64,000 nt of DNA from Sacculina carcini. Its lineage: Eukaryota; Arthropoda; Thecostraca; Sacculinidae. Shown here one piece after another: positions 1-10,028 of the stretch. The DNA lies in NCBI GenBank assembly GCA_916048095.2, contig OU696573.1, forward strand, positions 5,946,918 to 6,010,917, in the 5' to 3' direction. A program made the position numbers and the translations under genes. The notes beneath the pieces are model-generated. The model was not told where the DNA came from. It saw nothing but the letters and a program-made list of their open reading frames with translations, and did no database searches. Each line of letters starts with the position of its first letter. The first letter of the stretch is position 1.

Positions 1-35
1 CACACTGACACACACACACACACATACACACACTG

Positions 36-76
<41 letters not shown>

Positions 77-145
77 TCGATTAGTCACTTTGACCCTGCT
101 CTATCAGCTTAGTTGAACTGTTTGGCAACAATCATTTAATTATTG

Positions 146-175
<30 letters not shown>
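1..175. repeat. CA/AC microsatellite blocks
   Basis: Two runs of (CA)n with scattered T interruptions, separated by about 70 bases of unique sequence. No open frame of interest. The stretch up to 270 shows nothing further. Confidence 0.9.
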
Positions 176-181
<6 letters not shown>

Positions 182-383
182 TACACACATGTTAATCGTT
201 GCAGTAAATTTGGGTCCGGTCTAGTTGAATCAGTGACTAAGATACCTTATTAGGAATACAGTTACCAGGGTGTGGCGCGCACTGTTTGAACAAACTGCTT
301 GCATTAGTGACACGTCAACGCGTGTATATAAATTGCGGTTCACTTACGCACAACTCATTCACTCACTGTTCATCTTATCAACT

Positions 384-740
384 ATGGCAGGAAAGAGACA
401 GTTGGAGGCTGAAGAGGTATTAGAGAAAATTAGGGACGTAGCTATGGTGGGGAATGTTAGTATAAACCTTAGAAAGATTAGTGAATATTATAGCCGTAGA
501 TATAAAACTAATGTAAAAGCCTTCATCATTCATCTTGACTTTACACGACCCGACGACATCCGACAATGCATCCGCTCGATCGAAACGGCAATGGACACCC
601 TCATCAAAACCATCAAGGAGGGTGTGCATCCTGAGGACCTGGTAGGCGTCACACTGTCCAACAGCAACATCCAGCATGACGCCTACGTGGTACCCCGACC
701 AGCCAAAGATTTCACGGCGTCACTCTTGGCACAGAGGTGA
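384..740 (+). pseudogene. DNA polymerase B N-terminus-like frame of the Polinton
   Basis: The frame starting MAGKRQLEAEEV includes a stretch resembling the N-terminal region of protein-primed family B polymerases of Polintons and adintoviruses: DIRQCIRSIETAMDTLIKTI, then EDLVGVTLSNSNIQHDAYVV and a basic tail. In that family this region precedes the exonuclease and polymerase domains, none of which are recognisable here. The assignment rests on remembered family resemblance, not on catalytic motifs. A TATA-like TATATAAA lies upstream at about 325. The part up to 1111 carries only short related or low-complexity frames. Confidence 0.5.
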
Positions 741-1111
741 GCAAGATTGCATATTTATTTGATTATCTGTTTTGATTTTCGCTCGACTACATCAAGTGTT
801 TAAAAATAATTTGTGTTGTATTGCAGACTGGAAAAAATTGCGCAGTCCAACGCGTCGTTTGTCACCGACAATTCCAGTCTCGCGCTCAAGGTGACGCATA
901 TTGCCAGACGTCCACCGCACGACATCCCGGACCAGTGTTATTTGTGTCCATGGTAGGTGTGTTAGGGTACTGTTCAGTGTTAGTGTTTGTTGTGTTATCT
1001 GTGTTCATGGTAGGGTTCTAGTCAGTGTGTGTGTGTGTGTGTGTTAGTTATACAGGCTTTAATATACAGGTGTTGATGTGTAAACGTGTCATTTGATCGG
1101 CGATCATCGAG

Positions 1112-1309
1112 ATGGTGACGTATATAAAAATGCTGCTTCTTTCACTATTACTCCTAGTCAACTTTACAGAATGTTTAATTCTCGGTATTGAGCTGGTAAT
1201 TGTGGGATTGTTATATGATCCGATTAAGCGTCGCGGGTGTTTGGCTAGTAATGCTCAGCGCAAAACCAGTCGCACATTAGCAAAAATACTTTATATAATA
1301 ACCCTATAG
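1112..1309 (+). CDS. Small hydrophobic protein of the Polinton
   Basis: A 65-residue frame, MVTYIKMLLLSLLLLVNF and onward, with a strong N-terminal hydrophobic segment (residues about 5-32, possibly a signal anchor) followed by a basic tail (IKRRGCLASNAQRKTSR). It sits directly upstream of the ATPase and on the same strand. Adintovirus-like elements often carry small membrane proteins, but no specific family is recognised. It could be a chance frame in AT-rich DNA. Confidence 0.35.
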   Translation: MVTYIKMLLLSLLLLVNFTECLILGIELVIVGLLYDPIKRRGCLASNAQRKTSRTLAKILYIITL

Positions 1310-1343
1310 TTAAACGAAGATCAGTTTCATCGGCACGGCGAAT

Positions 1344-2003
1344 ATGGAAACATTTGACGCACGTCTTGTTACACCGTTCACAATGATCTTGTCCGGTCCT
1401 TCAGGGTCCGGTAAGAGTCAATTTATAGTTGACATGCTGACACGGGCGGACCAGGTGCTCACTCAACGCCCCGACCATGTACTGTATTGTCATGGAACTG
1501 CAGCGCCCGATCATATAGACAAGAGTTTAGTTAATGAGATGCAGTACGGAGTGCCATCCCATGAGGAAATTCAACGACTGGCAAGCAAACATAAATACGG
1601 TAATGGTTGCATGGTCATTATCGACGACTTACTGGATGCTGTGGAAGGACCAGTTGTACGTGATATGTTTACGAAAACGTCGCGTCACGACAACATGAGT
1701 GTACTATTTGTCACCCAAAACACGTTTCTCAAGTCGCCAAACTACCGGACAATCAGCCTGAATACAAATTATTATGTATTTTTCCGTAATTTTCGAGATC
1801 AAACACCTCTGCGTGCATTTGCTCAACAGTACATGCCAGATAATATCAGGTTCATTATGGATGTTTATAGAGACGTAATGAAGAAAATGTACGGTCATTT
1901 GCTTGTGGATTTGCGTCAACAAACTGACAACAGACTACGTGTGCGTAGCAATGTGTTGGAACAGCCCATAATAGTTTATCTTCCCGCTTTGAGGTATAAA
2001 TAG
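1344..2003 (+). CDS. Polinton genome-packaging ATPase (FtsK/HerA type)
   Basis: A 219-residue frame with a Walker A loop GPSGSGKSQF near residues 19-28 and a Walker B-like strand GCMVIIDDLLD near residues 88-98, followed by the sensor-like TSRHDNMSVLFVTQN. This is the A32-like packaging ATPase that Polintons share with adintoviruses and large DNA viruses, where it drives DNA into the capsid. Length and motif spacing fit the family. It is followed after about 35 bases by the small basic protein gene, a usual arrangement. The related C-terminal part occurs again near 31.9-32.2 kb in the second copy. Confidence 0.85.
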   Translation: METFDARLVTPFTMILSGPSGSGKSQFIVDMLTRADQVLTQRPDHVLYCHGTAAPDHIDKSLVNEMQYGVPSHEEIQRLASKHKYGNGCMVIIDDLLDAVEGPVVRDMFTKTSRHDNMSVLFVTQNTFLKSPNYRTISLNTNYYVFFRNFRDQTPLRAFAQQYMPDNIRFIMDVYRDVMKKMYGHLLVDLRQQTDNRLRVRSNVLEQPIIVYLPALRYK

Positions 2004-2037
2004 CATACATAGTTGAACAAGTGAATCATTTGTCAGC

Positions 2038-2367
2038 ATGTCGTCGACGTTGCAACGCTGTTGGCCGACAATCGAAGCACTTCCGCGTCTCACACATCGT
2101 CAACAAAAAGCCGTTCTCAACACGTACGACCCTGCTCTGATACGGGCTATTTGTGAAATTTGTCATACCCTTTTGCAAGACCGTGTCCCTTTGGAAAAGA
2201 AACAAAAGCGTCGCCTATCCAAATACAAGAAAATACTACGTAAATTGGGTGACAAACGTCCGTCACTGAAGAAAAAACAACGAGTGCTGGTGCAGAGCGG
2301 AAAATTTCTCTCCGCCCTTATACCTGTGGTGACATCGGTTATAAGCTGTATACTGTCTGCAAAGTAA
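2038..2367 (+). CDS. Small basic virion-type protein of the Polinton
   Basis: A 109-residue frame, very rich in Lys and Arg (EKKQKRRLSKYKKILRKLG, then KRPSLKKKQRVLVQSGKF), ending in a hydrophobic C-terminal helix (LIPVVTSVISCILSAK). The pattern of a Lys/Arg core followed by 'VQSGGF..LIPVV' matches the adenovirus pX-like proteins found in adintoviruses and Polintons, thought to be DNA-condensing or membrane-active virion parts. Its stop overlaps the next start (TAATGA). A second copy is at 32.2-32.6 kb. The family name is from memory; the sequence shows only the composition and order. Confidence 0.65.
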   Translation: MSSTLQRCWPTIEALPRLTHRQQKAVLNTYDPALIRAICEICHTLLQDRVPLEKKQKRRLSKYKKILRKLGDKRPSLKKKQRVLVQSGKFLSALIPVVTSVISCILSAK

Positions 2368-2894
2368 TGAGCGCCTTCCAACGAATGGTTCTCCTATCGC
2401 AAGCCACATATGATGAAATGCAAGGTCGAAACATGGCCACACCCACATCCGCTCTGGAGCAAATTCTCAACAAGTCTACAGGGAATGCCGAAGCGAAACG
2501 GATCGATTACATGAACGCCTGGCGTCCTGAACAGTCCGCTGCTCCTGCTCCGTCTGTAGAGTCTGATAAATGGCTCCAGTTTGTACCGTCAAGCTATAAA
2601 AAACACGCACAATTCGTGCTTTCCCAATTGAGTACTGTGCTGAGATGGGACAACAACACTGGTATCATTTATCTCAATCACGCACAAATTCCTCGGAGCA
2701 ATATTGTCGACTTGGTAAACTATATTGTCCGACGTCGTAAAAGTGTTCCTGAGCCAGCAGGGTGGGCACAGCTGCGACAATTGATTGAGTCGTTGAATTT
2801 ACCGCGAGAAGTTGCCCCGAATATTCACGGGCAGCGAGTTTCGACAGTTGGCCAACAATCGGCAAATATCCCACGCAAATGGATAGTAAGCTGA
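2367..2894 (+). CDS. Conserved Polinton protein of unknown function
   Basis: A 175-residue frame starting MSAFQRMVLLSQATYDEMQG, overlapping the end of the basic protein gene and overlapping the integrase start. Adintovirus-like elements usually encode a protein opening with 'KMVLVS..EY..L' at this place; its role is unknown to me. The middle (residues about 70-130) has a mixed polar pattern ending in IVDLVNYIVRRRKSVPEP. The first 80 or so residues recur in the second copy near 32.6 kb. Confidence 0.6.
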   Translation: MSAFQRMVLLSQATYDEMQGRNMATPTSALEQILNKSTGNAEAKRIDYMNAWRPEQSAAPAPSVESDKWLQFVPSSYKKHAQFVLSQLSTVLRWDNNTGIIYLNHAQIPRSNIVDLVNYIVRRRKSVPEPAGWAQLRQLIESLNLPREVAPNIHGQRVSTVGQQSANIPRKWIVS

Positions 2895-3682
2895 TTTGGT
2901 CGCAAAGAACCAAACAACTCCATCGTCCAGTACGTAAGCGCTTCGTACACAATGCATACACCTCCACCGGACTAAATGATACATGGCAAATTGATTTGTG
3001 CGATGTTTCACGTCTGCGTGGGCATAACACACAAGTGCGTTATTTGTTGGGTGTAATTGACGTGTTTAGCAGACAGGCATATGTGTGTGCATTACATAGT
3101 AAACGGGGACCGGCCGTGGCCAAAGCAATGAACCATATTCTCACCAACAATTGCACACCGATGCAAATAATGAGCGACCATGGTGGTGAATTCACAGGGC
3201 GAGAATTTCAACGTGTAATGAAAGAGCACAACATCTATCATTATACGACATCTACAATCATACGGAAGGCGTGGATAATTGAACGATTTTTCCGCACTCT
3301 GCTCTCGCTGATACACAAGTTTATGACCGAAAACAACACAAAACATTTTGTCAAAAATCTACCTCAATTGGTGAATTTGTATAACAACACTGTACATAGA
3401 TCAATCGGTATGACACCTCGCGCTGTAACTTTATCAAATCAACACTTGGTCAACACATTGTCGCGTAAAAAACAAACACCAAAGTTACGCGTAGGCGATC
3501 ATGTGCGAATGTTTATTCCGAAAACTATATTTGAAAAAGGATATCGACAGACATTTAGCAGCGAGGTGTTCACAATTTCTTCCATATGCAAACGTCGATC
3601 AATTCCCATGTATAAGCTGTGTGATGATGATGGAAATTTGATTGTCGGTACATTTTACTATCAAGAACTTCAACGTGTTTGA
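2879..3682 (+). CDS. Polinton retroviral-type integrase
   Basis: A 267-residue frame with the RVE integrase core. The three acidic positions are visible in DTWQIDLCDV, QIMSDHGGEFTGREF and KAWIIERFFRTL, giving a D-D-E triad, and the strand YLLGVIDVFSRQAYV is typical. A C-terminal basic region (LRVGDHVRMFIPKTIFEKGY) resembles the SH3/chromo-like tail of Polinton integrases. It performs strand transfer of the element's ends in this family. It lies next to the terminal inverted repeat, the normal position of the Polinton integrase. Confidence 0.85.
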   Translation: MDSKLIWSQRTKQLHRPVRKRFVHNAYTSTGLNDTWQIDLCDVSRLRGHNTQVRYLLGVIDVFSRQAYVCALHSKRGPAVAKAMNHILTNNCTPMQIMSDHGGEFTGREFQRVMKEHNIYHYTTSTIIRKAWIIERFFRTLLSLIHKFMTENNTKHFVKNLPQLVNLYNNTVHRSIGMTPRAVTLSNQHLVNTLSRKKQTPKLRVGDHVRMFIPKTIFEKGYRQTFSSEVFTISSICKRRSIPMYKLCDDDGNLIVGTFYYQELQRV

Positions 3683-3799
3683 ATACAACATAAATTGTGT
3701 GTAAATTTGGTCTTTGTTACCGGCAAATGTTTTAATCCTATACCTGTGTATCAGGTAAATATATTCATCATCGGCTTGACGCCAATGAATTCATCTGGC

Positions 3800-4009
3800 A
3801 TTTTAATCCTTACCGCGGTATTTGACATAAACCAGACACTTTATATAAACGTGGCGAGTGATTCATCGTCATATTGGAACATTGTCTTTGCGACCGATTT
3901 AGTCAAACCGTTTTTATATATATATTTCAAGTATGATTGAAAATTATTATATTCACGTCTCTGCCAAACATCGACTTGGCGATCCCGATATAATGAGTAT
4001 CGTGACATA
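3800..4009 (+). repeat. Right terminal inverted repeat of the Polinton
   Basis: The last 200 or so bases are the reverse complement, with scattered differences, of the sequence beginning at 29435. The outermost shared bases read TATGTCACGATACTCATT inward from the tip, and both copies share blocks such as TTTGGCAGA and AATTTTCAATCATACTTGAA. Long terminal inverted repeats are a Polinton hallmark. The two ends belong to two different copies here. Confidence 0.75.
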
Positions 4010-4560
4010 AAATAGAAATAATGGAAAAAGTTAGGTTGGGTATAGAATAAAGAATAAATATAATAAGAAAGGAAGAATAAGAAATAAAGAAATAAAAGTT
4101 GGGTTGGGTCGTGTTAGGTTTGGTTGGGTTAGGTTGGGTTGGGTTAGGTTGGGTTGGGTTAGGTTGGGTTGGGTTAGGTTGGGTTGGGTTAGGTTGGGTT
4201 AGGTTGGGTTGGGTTAGGTTAGGTATATAATACAGAAAATGTTAGGTTAGGTTAAAAAAAAGAAGTTAGGTTAGGTTGGGTTGGGTTAGGTTGGGTTGGG
4301 TTGGGTTAGGTTGGGTTGGGTTAGGTTGGGTTAGGTTGGGTTGGGTTAAAAAAACTAAAAAAAAGTTAGGTTAGGTTAAAAAAAAGTTAGGTTAGGTTAG
4401 GTTAGGTTAGGTTAAAAAAACTAAAAAAGTTAGGTTAGGTTAAAAAAAAACTAAAAAAAGTTAGGTTAAAAAACTAAAAAAGTTAGGTTAGGTATGACGT
4501 CATAGGGGGGTGACGTCATAGGGGGGGGGGGGCAAGGGGGGAGTGTGACGTCATATGTGA
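4010..4560 (+). repeat. TTAGG-type array with TGACGTCA/poly-G block (module copy 1)
   Basis: An A/T-rich stretch of GAAATAAAGAA type is followed by about 400 bases of TTAGGTTGGG and TTAGG repeats broken by A-runs, then TGACGTCATAGGGGGG twice, and a CATATGTGACAAAGTGT end. The same order in reverse complement occurs at 23764-23950 and 26235-26515. No open frame. TTAGG is the arthropod telomeric repeat, so this is an interstitial telomere-like array inside a dispersed element. Confidence 0.8.
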
Positions 4561-4564
4561 CAAA

Positions 4565-5131
4565 GTGTTAAAGCTTTCTACTGTATCTAACAACACTTTT
4601 TGCTGTTTTGGTATGCCTGAGTGTGTGCATTCAGATCGACGCACTAGCTTTTCCTCTCAGCATTTCCCAGGATTCTTATTATCCAACAACGTGGTCCAAA
4701 CATTCACACCAGCTTATAATCCACAAGGAACCGGGCAGGTGGAACGTTATGACGGAGTAATATGTAACTCATTGCAAATGGCTTGTTGCTCGTGCAGCCT
4801 GAAAATCAGTTGTTGGGAACAATTACTCCCTGTGGTGCTGCATTCACTGCGTTCTTTGCTGTGTATAGCAACCAATGCCACTCCTCATGAGCGAATTTTT
4901 CGGCACGAACGGAGAAAGGCTAACGGACTTCCCTTGAAGACGTGGCTGCTGACCGCAAAGCGAGCCTTACTGCGTTGTCTTCAGCGTAGTAAGTACGACC
5001 CTGCGGTACAAAACGTCGAGATTATTGAAGTAAACCCTTTATATCCCAGAGTACGCTTGCCTAGTGGGCGTGAACCACTCATTTCATTGAGACATTTGGC
5101 TCCTGCTGGATTGTATCAAGATGCTTGTTAA
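4565..5131 (+). pseudogene. Ty3/gypsy integrase C-terminal remnant
   Basis: A 188-residue frame holding the second half of a gypsy-type integrase: GMPECVHSDRRTSFSSQHF (the second catalytic Asp region), AYNPQGTGQVERYDG (the Glu region), and a C-terminal tail with PSGREPLISLRHLAPAG typical of gypsy elements with a basic SH3-like end. No LTR, gag or RT belonging to it was found. Fossil, partial, different family from the element that follows directly. Confidence 0.75.
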
Positions 5132-5468
5132 TGTATTAATGTTGGCGTTTGTTGAAGCGGCACTGTATAATTGATGCCTTGTTGTGTGTATGTGCGCGCG
5201 CGCTGTGTGTATGTGCGTGTGCTCACAACTGTAGAAGAGGGTGTATGTGCGTGCGCGTGTTCATGTGATGTTACGAGTATTTGGTGTTTAAGAAACTGCT
5301 TGTTTTGTGTATGTATGTATGTGTGTGTATGTGTGTGTGTGGAAGTGTAGTGTGAATGCGAATATGTGTGGCATTGGTGTTTGGGATTTCTGGTGGACCG
5401 GAAGTGTTTAGTTCTGTGCTGGTCCTTGGTGTAATAATATAGCGTTGAGTTTTTTTGGTGTTCGTACA
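5126..5468 (+). repeat. 5' LTR of the decayed element
   Basis: 343 bases starting TGTTAATGTATTAATG and ending GTTCGTACA, rich in GTGTGT tracts. Its mate starts at 9348. The bases just after it (AGGTATTTTGGC) resemble the tRNA-related segment following the LTRs of the related elements. Confidence 0.8.
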
Positions 5469-5489
5469 AGGTATTTTGGCAATATCACG

Positions 5490-6192
5490 AAGAATGAGTT
5501 TGACCTGCGACTTATTCCTGAGTTCGACGGAAAAGATGATGTTGTTCAGTGGATCAGCAAAGTGAGGAATATATGCCAACTCAGGAGAGTTACTGACGTC
5601 GCCACAGTTATTCAGATTAGGCTGTCTTGAGATGCCTATGCTGTGCTAGACAGACTCTCTGACTCTGACTAGTCTGCACAAGGTAACCGAAGCTCTTTCT
5701 CGTGCCTTTGTCTCTGATCCCTATTTATCATACGAGAAATTGGTTAATCGTATGCTGACATGTGGTGAGTCCCTTGATGTCTATTTGGCTGACATCGAAA
5801 CACCTGCTGGAAGATTTGGCATAGCTGGCCAGCTAAAATGCACTTTTGTTACCGGTCTACCTGGAAACGTCAGACACGTGTTGCGAGCTAACTCCAAGCT
5901 AGAAGACATGTCCCTCGAATATGTACTCGATCGTGCGAGAATCGTGTTGGCTGATGAGCGAGAGTCAACGGTTCGCAACAGTGTGTGTGCCTCAGAGAAA
6001 CGAGATGTAAGGACTAGTAGGGACAATCGTCAATTGAGATATTTTAAGTGGGGCATGTTTGGTCATGTAACTGGAACATGTCGAAAAGGAAGACAGGGAA
6101 TTATATGCTTCCTCTGTGGTGGCGAGCCTCACATTACCGCGAATTGTTCGAGATTTCTGGATTCGGGAAACGGAATGAGAGAAGAGACGTAG
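5490..6192 (+). pseudogene. gag-like region of the decayed element
   Basis: Pieces such as FDLRLIPEFDGKDDVVQWISK and ESLDVYLADIETPAGRFG align by eye with the gag of the related elements (VPEFNGDGDVVEWLTR and ESVDVFLAELRRL in the 54-kb element). A zinc-knuckle-like stretch follows (CFLCGGEPHITANCS). Gag forms the particle and packages the RNA. Broken fossil. Confidence 0.7.
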
Positions 6193-6219
6193 GCGCCGAT
6201 CTCTTTTCACCTGTAAACG

Positions 6220-9200
6220 AGGCGTTACCCTGCATGCAGCTTCTGGTTGACGGTGTGCGTCGAAGTGTGCTTATTGATACAGGATGTTCCACCATTATTG
6301 TGCACACCTCAGCCTGTTGGAAATGGAGAAAGAGGAAAGCGAGCTTCAATACTGTGAGTTGTCAGCGTGTGCTTTGCGCTAGTGAAGGAAGAGTGACAAT
6401 ACAGTTACCCAGTGGTCTCTCAGCCCAAGTGGATATTTTAGTAGTTGAGTATCAGCCTATTGGATTTGTTCATATACTGGGAATGATTGCGATATTTGCA
6501 CTGGAGGGCTTTTTTGTGCGTTCTGTGCAGAATGTATTGTTTAATGATCGGTCGGACAATTTATCGTGTGCTTTTCAGGGTCCAACAAATTACTCGCGCC
6601 TGTTAATTGATGAAAAGGATTTTCGGGTGCGTTTTGACGAAAAACAAAAGGTCTGGATTGTCACGTGGAAATGGGCAGACGCGGAACTAACAGTGTTGTA
6701 GAATCAAATTGTTAAGTACAAGGTTCCAGCGGACGCTAGAGAGAAGTATAATCGAGAAGTGGAGAGGTGAATCGATAGGGGCTGGATCATGCCTTACGGC
6801 GAGTCGCGCTTGGGTCCAGATAGAGGAATTATACCAATGATGGCGGTATTGCAGCGGGATAGTGAGAAAGTGCGAGCTGTATTGGAATATAGCGAATTGA
6901 ACGAGCACCTAAATCTACATACAGCCGACGCTAATGTGTGTGCAGACAAACTCAGAGAATGACGTCGTCGAGGAGACAACGTGTCTTTAGTTGATTTAAA
7001 TGTCGCGTATCTCCAGCTCAAAGTTGATGAATCATTGCGGAGCTTTCAAACTATGGAATATCGTGGAGCGAGGTATTGTTTAACCGGGCTGGGCTTTGGG
7101 CTTTCAATTGCACCCTTGGTTATAAAGTATGTGTTGGATGCCGTATTGCGACTGAGAGACGACTTCTTCAAAGGAACAGTCACATATGTAGATGACATTA
7201 TGGTCGATGAAACTGTTGTCTCAGCACAGGCGGTGATAGAATATTTGAAACAATTTTGGACTGACCTGCAAGTCGCCTGAGCACTTGAGCGAAGGGACGA
7301 AGGCCTTGGGAGTGCAAGTGAGAAGTGATAATGTAAATATCATTTGGAGAAAAGCTAAATAATTTAATCCTGTGCCGTTCAGATTGAGCAGAAGAGTGGT
7401 GTTTTCATGGTGCGGCCAGATTTCCGGACATTTGACTGTTTGAGCGAATATAACATTGGCAGCTTCATATTTGAAACGTTGATCCGCTGCAATAACTAAT
7501 AATTGGGATGATGAGATTAATATTGAAGGTTTACGTTCAATTTTAGGTGATGTCTATCAGAGGTGGAAAAAGAACGATCATTCGAAAGGAAGATTGAGTG
7601 TGCTGGGCGAAGAAGCGGTGGTTTGGGTCGACGCTAGTTCTCTGGCAGTAGGGGTGGTTTTAGAGGTAGACGCAGTATTGTTGAAGATTGTTGTTGGTTA
7701 CGCAAGGACCTTGACTCACATATCAGCATCGCTAAGTTGGATGCAGTGCTAAAAGGCATGAATTTGGCGGCTGCATGGAAGATGAAAAGTATTTGACTTA
7801 TGCCTGATTCGAGATCAGTGTTTCATTGGCTGAGTGATTCACTCTCCAGAAGAGCAAGATTGCGTACTAAGGCGTCAAGCAAATTGTTAATCATGAGACG
7901 GATACCAATGTTTCAGACCGTAGACGGCAGTATTGTTGAAGATTGTTGTTGGTTACGCAAGTACTGTGACTCACATATCAACATCGCTGAGTTGGATGCA
8001 GTGCTAAAATGAATGAATTTGGTGGCTGCATGGAAGATGAAAATTATTCGATTAATGAGATATTCGAGATCAGTGTTTCATTGACTGAGTGACTCACTCT
8101 CTGGAAGAGCAAGACTGCGTACTAAAGCGTGTACCGAATTTTTAATCAGGAGACGGATATCAATGCTTCAGACCATAGTGCAAGAATATGCCTTGTCGAT
8201 TAGGGTTGATTGTGTGGGTTCGGCTATTAATCGTGTAGATGCTCTGACAAGAGTGTCGCAGATGTGGTTGCGAAGAGATTCTGCCCGGGAGCTAGAAAGA
8301 CAGTGCCCCTTGCATCAGTTGCGTGTGCTGTGGGAGACGTCGAGCCTTTGATAGAAAAACTGCATCGCGAGACCGGACGTCCGGGCGTAAGACGCACGTT
8401 CTATTTCGCCAAGCGTGCAAAACTACCGGCAACCAAGCGTCAAGTTTCGTCTGTTGTCCCGGTGTCAGGAGTGCGAGTCCATTAAATGTAATCATGGACG
8501 CCTTGGTGTAAACAAGGTTTGGCAACGAGTGGGAGTTGACATCACTCATGTGAGAGGCGAGCATTTTCTCACGATGATTGCCCATGGCCCGTCACGCTAT
8601 GCAATATGGCGCAAGATGAGATTCCAGAGTACACCGTATATTGTGCAGCAGTTGGAGGATGTGCTTTTGAGCGTGGTACACCAGAACAGCTACTACTAGA
8701 CAACGACACTGCATTTCGTAGCCAAATTTGCTCGTCAATGGCAGATACATTTACGGTTAAGGTGCGCCTATCAACCATATGGTCATGGATAACTGAACGC
8801 TGCCATCGCACTGTGAAGTCAATAGCGGCTAAGATGACTGTACCATCGCTGAGGCCGTCTATCGATACAACTTGGCGCTCAGGGACAATTCAGAGTTCAA
8901 TTTATCTCCTGCCGATGCACTTTTTAGGCATCAGGTTAGAATTTGAGACGTTGACAGCGCAAACAAAGAGGTGAGTGAAGATAAAGATGGTGAATGTCGG
9001 TATTCGATTGGTGATGCTGTATGGGTGCGACCGTCAGGAGCCAGGTGCAATGAACGGTACGAGAAAGAGTTTGTGACTGGAATAGTATCAGATAACGCTG
9101 TTGAAGTTGGTGGTGTGCCGCGCCACATGCGTGATCTCAGACCTAGGGCAGAAGCTGAAGATGACGAACATGCCACCGTTGCGGATATGAACAAAGAGAG

Positions 9201-9315
9201 ACTGTATTTCACTTTGGATCATTTCGATGAAGGTCTGAATGACCATGTGGAAGAACCAGCGCTGAGACGTTCCGGGCGGGAAAGTCGACCTCCTCAACGG
9301 TATTGTTGTAGTTGA
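6220..9315 (+). pseudogene. pol-like region of the decayed element
   Basis: Recognisable parts in order: aspartic protease (SVLIDTGCSTIIVHT), RT (SLVDLNVAYLQLKVDE, GLGFGLSIAPLVIKYV, VTYVDDIMVDE), RNase H (DSRSVFHWLSDSLSRRARLR, and AINRVDALTRVSQMWL), integrase (PEQLLLDNDTAFRSQIC and CHRTVKSIAAKM), and a C-terminal domain (IGDAVWVRPSGARCNERYEK and GVPRHMRDLRPRAEAEDDEH). Part of the RNase H region appears repeated near 7620-8060. Broken many times. Confidence 0.75.
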
Positions 9316-9347
9316 GAGACAACACGGGCAGTGTTGTCTGGGCGAAG

Positions 9348-10028
9348 TGTTAGTGTATTAGTGTTGGCGTTTGTTTGAGCGGCACTGTTTAATTGATACC
9401 TTGTGTGTATGTGTGCGTGCGCTGTGTGTATGCGCGTGTGTTCACAACTGTAGAAGAGAGTGTATGTGCGTGCGCGTCTTCATGTGCTGTTACGAGTATT
9501 CGGTTCTTATGAAATTGCATGATTTTTGTATGTATGTATGTGCGTGTGTGTGTGTGTGTGTGGAAGTGTAGTGTCAATTTGAATATGTGGACTCCGTGGT
9601 GTAGCGGTAGCACAACCGCCTCACAAGCGGTAAGTCCGTGGCTCGTAACCCGGCGTAGCATAATTTCATTGGGCGAATTATATAATCCCACAGCCCCTGT
9701 CTACCCAGCAGAAAATGGTACCAGATATCAGTCATGAGTTGTGACATGCATTCTGGGGAGGTAGCCCTCTCCAATACGCCTTTCGTCCTTGTGGCGCTAT
9801 AGCTTGGATAGGGTCGGTTCTGCGGTGGCAGCCAGCTGCACGGGGCACCACTGTGTGTTCATAAAGTTCGGCGTCTTCCCGTGTATCAGCTGTCACTTAG
9901 GCCTTTAACCTTTAACCTTTATATGTGCCATTTTATGTTTGTGATTTCTGGTGGACCGGAGGTGTTTAGCTATGTGGTGCTCTTTGGTGTAATAATATAG
10001 CGTTGATTTATTTGTTGGTGTTCGTACC
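9348..10028 (+). repeat. 3' LTR of the decayed element, split by a SINE
   Basis: Matches the 5' LTR on both sides of an inserted 331-base SINE; preceded by a purine run (GGGCGAAG) of polypurine-tract type. The uninterrupted mate lacks the SINE, giving a clean filled/empty comparison. Confidence 0.85.
9590..9920 (+). mobile_element. tRNA-derived SINE (family A), complete, with target duplication
   Basis: The head GACTCCGTGGTGTAGCGG carries an A box (TGGTGTAGCGG) and further on a B-box-like GGCTCGTAACCC; the hairpin around CCGCCTCACAAGCGG resembles a tRNA-Val anticodon arm (anticodon CAC). A body with AATTTCATTGGGCGAATT follows, and the tail is CCTTTAACCTTTAACCTTT. The flanks carry a 7-base duplication, ATATGTG, at 9583-9589 and 9921-9927. 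Other copies: head at 23554, tail at 18115. SINEs of this kind are transcribed by Pol III and moved by a partner LINE. Confidence 0.9.

Larger units (their letters stand above)
270..4009 (+). mobile_element. Polinton/adintovirus-like element, partial fossil (copy 1)
   Basis: A compact run of plus-strand frames in an order typical of adintovirus-like Polintons: a DNA polymerase B N-terminus-like frame, a small hydrophobic protein, a packaging-type ATPase, a small basic protein, an acidic protein and a retroviral-type integrase, followed by a terminal inverted repeat at the right edge. Only part of a 15-20 kb element is present: no full polymerase, major or minor capsid, or protease was recognised. 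Several frames are still open, so it is not extremely old. The right end matches, in opposite orientation, the left end of the second copy near 29.4 kb. Broken, partial. Confidence 0.8.
5126..10028 (+). mobile_element. Decayed LTR retrotransposon (gypsy-type order) with SINE in its 3' LTR
   Basis: Two direct repeats about 4.2 kb apart (TGTTARTGTATTARTGTTGGCG at their starts, GGTGTTCGTAC at their ends) bound gag-, protease-, RT-, RNase H- and integrase-like stretches on the plus strand. The order protease-RT-RNase H-integrase is that of Ty3/gypsy. The products resemble the young element at 54.3-58.7 kb and the one at 60.1-63.1 kb. By eye the two LTRs differ at roughly one base in ten, and the coding part is broken many times (more than ten), so this is the oldest of the three. 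A SINE later entered the 3' LTR. Confidence 0.85.

Noticed and set aside
4010-4560. A chromosome end
   Set aside because: TTAGG repeats are degenerate, mixed with TTAGGTTGGG, bounded by unique sequence on both sides, and recur as part of a dispersed module.
5128-5579. His/Thr-rich proteins on the minus strand (also at 9389-9691)
   Set aside because: They fall inside the LTRs and come from GT/CA runs.
9590-9665. A tRNA-Val gene
   Set aside because: A and B boxes are present but the acceptor stem does not close, and the sequence continues into a SINE body with target duplications.
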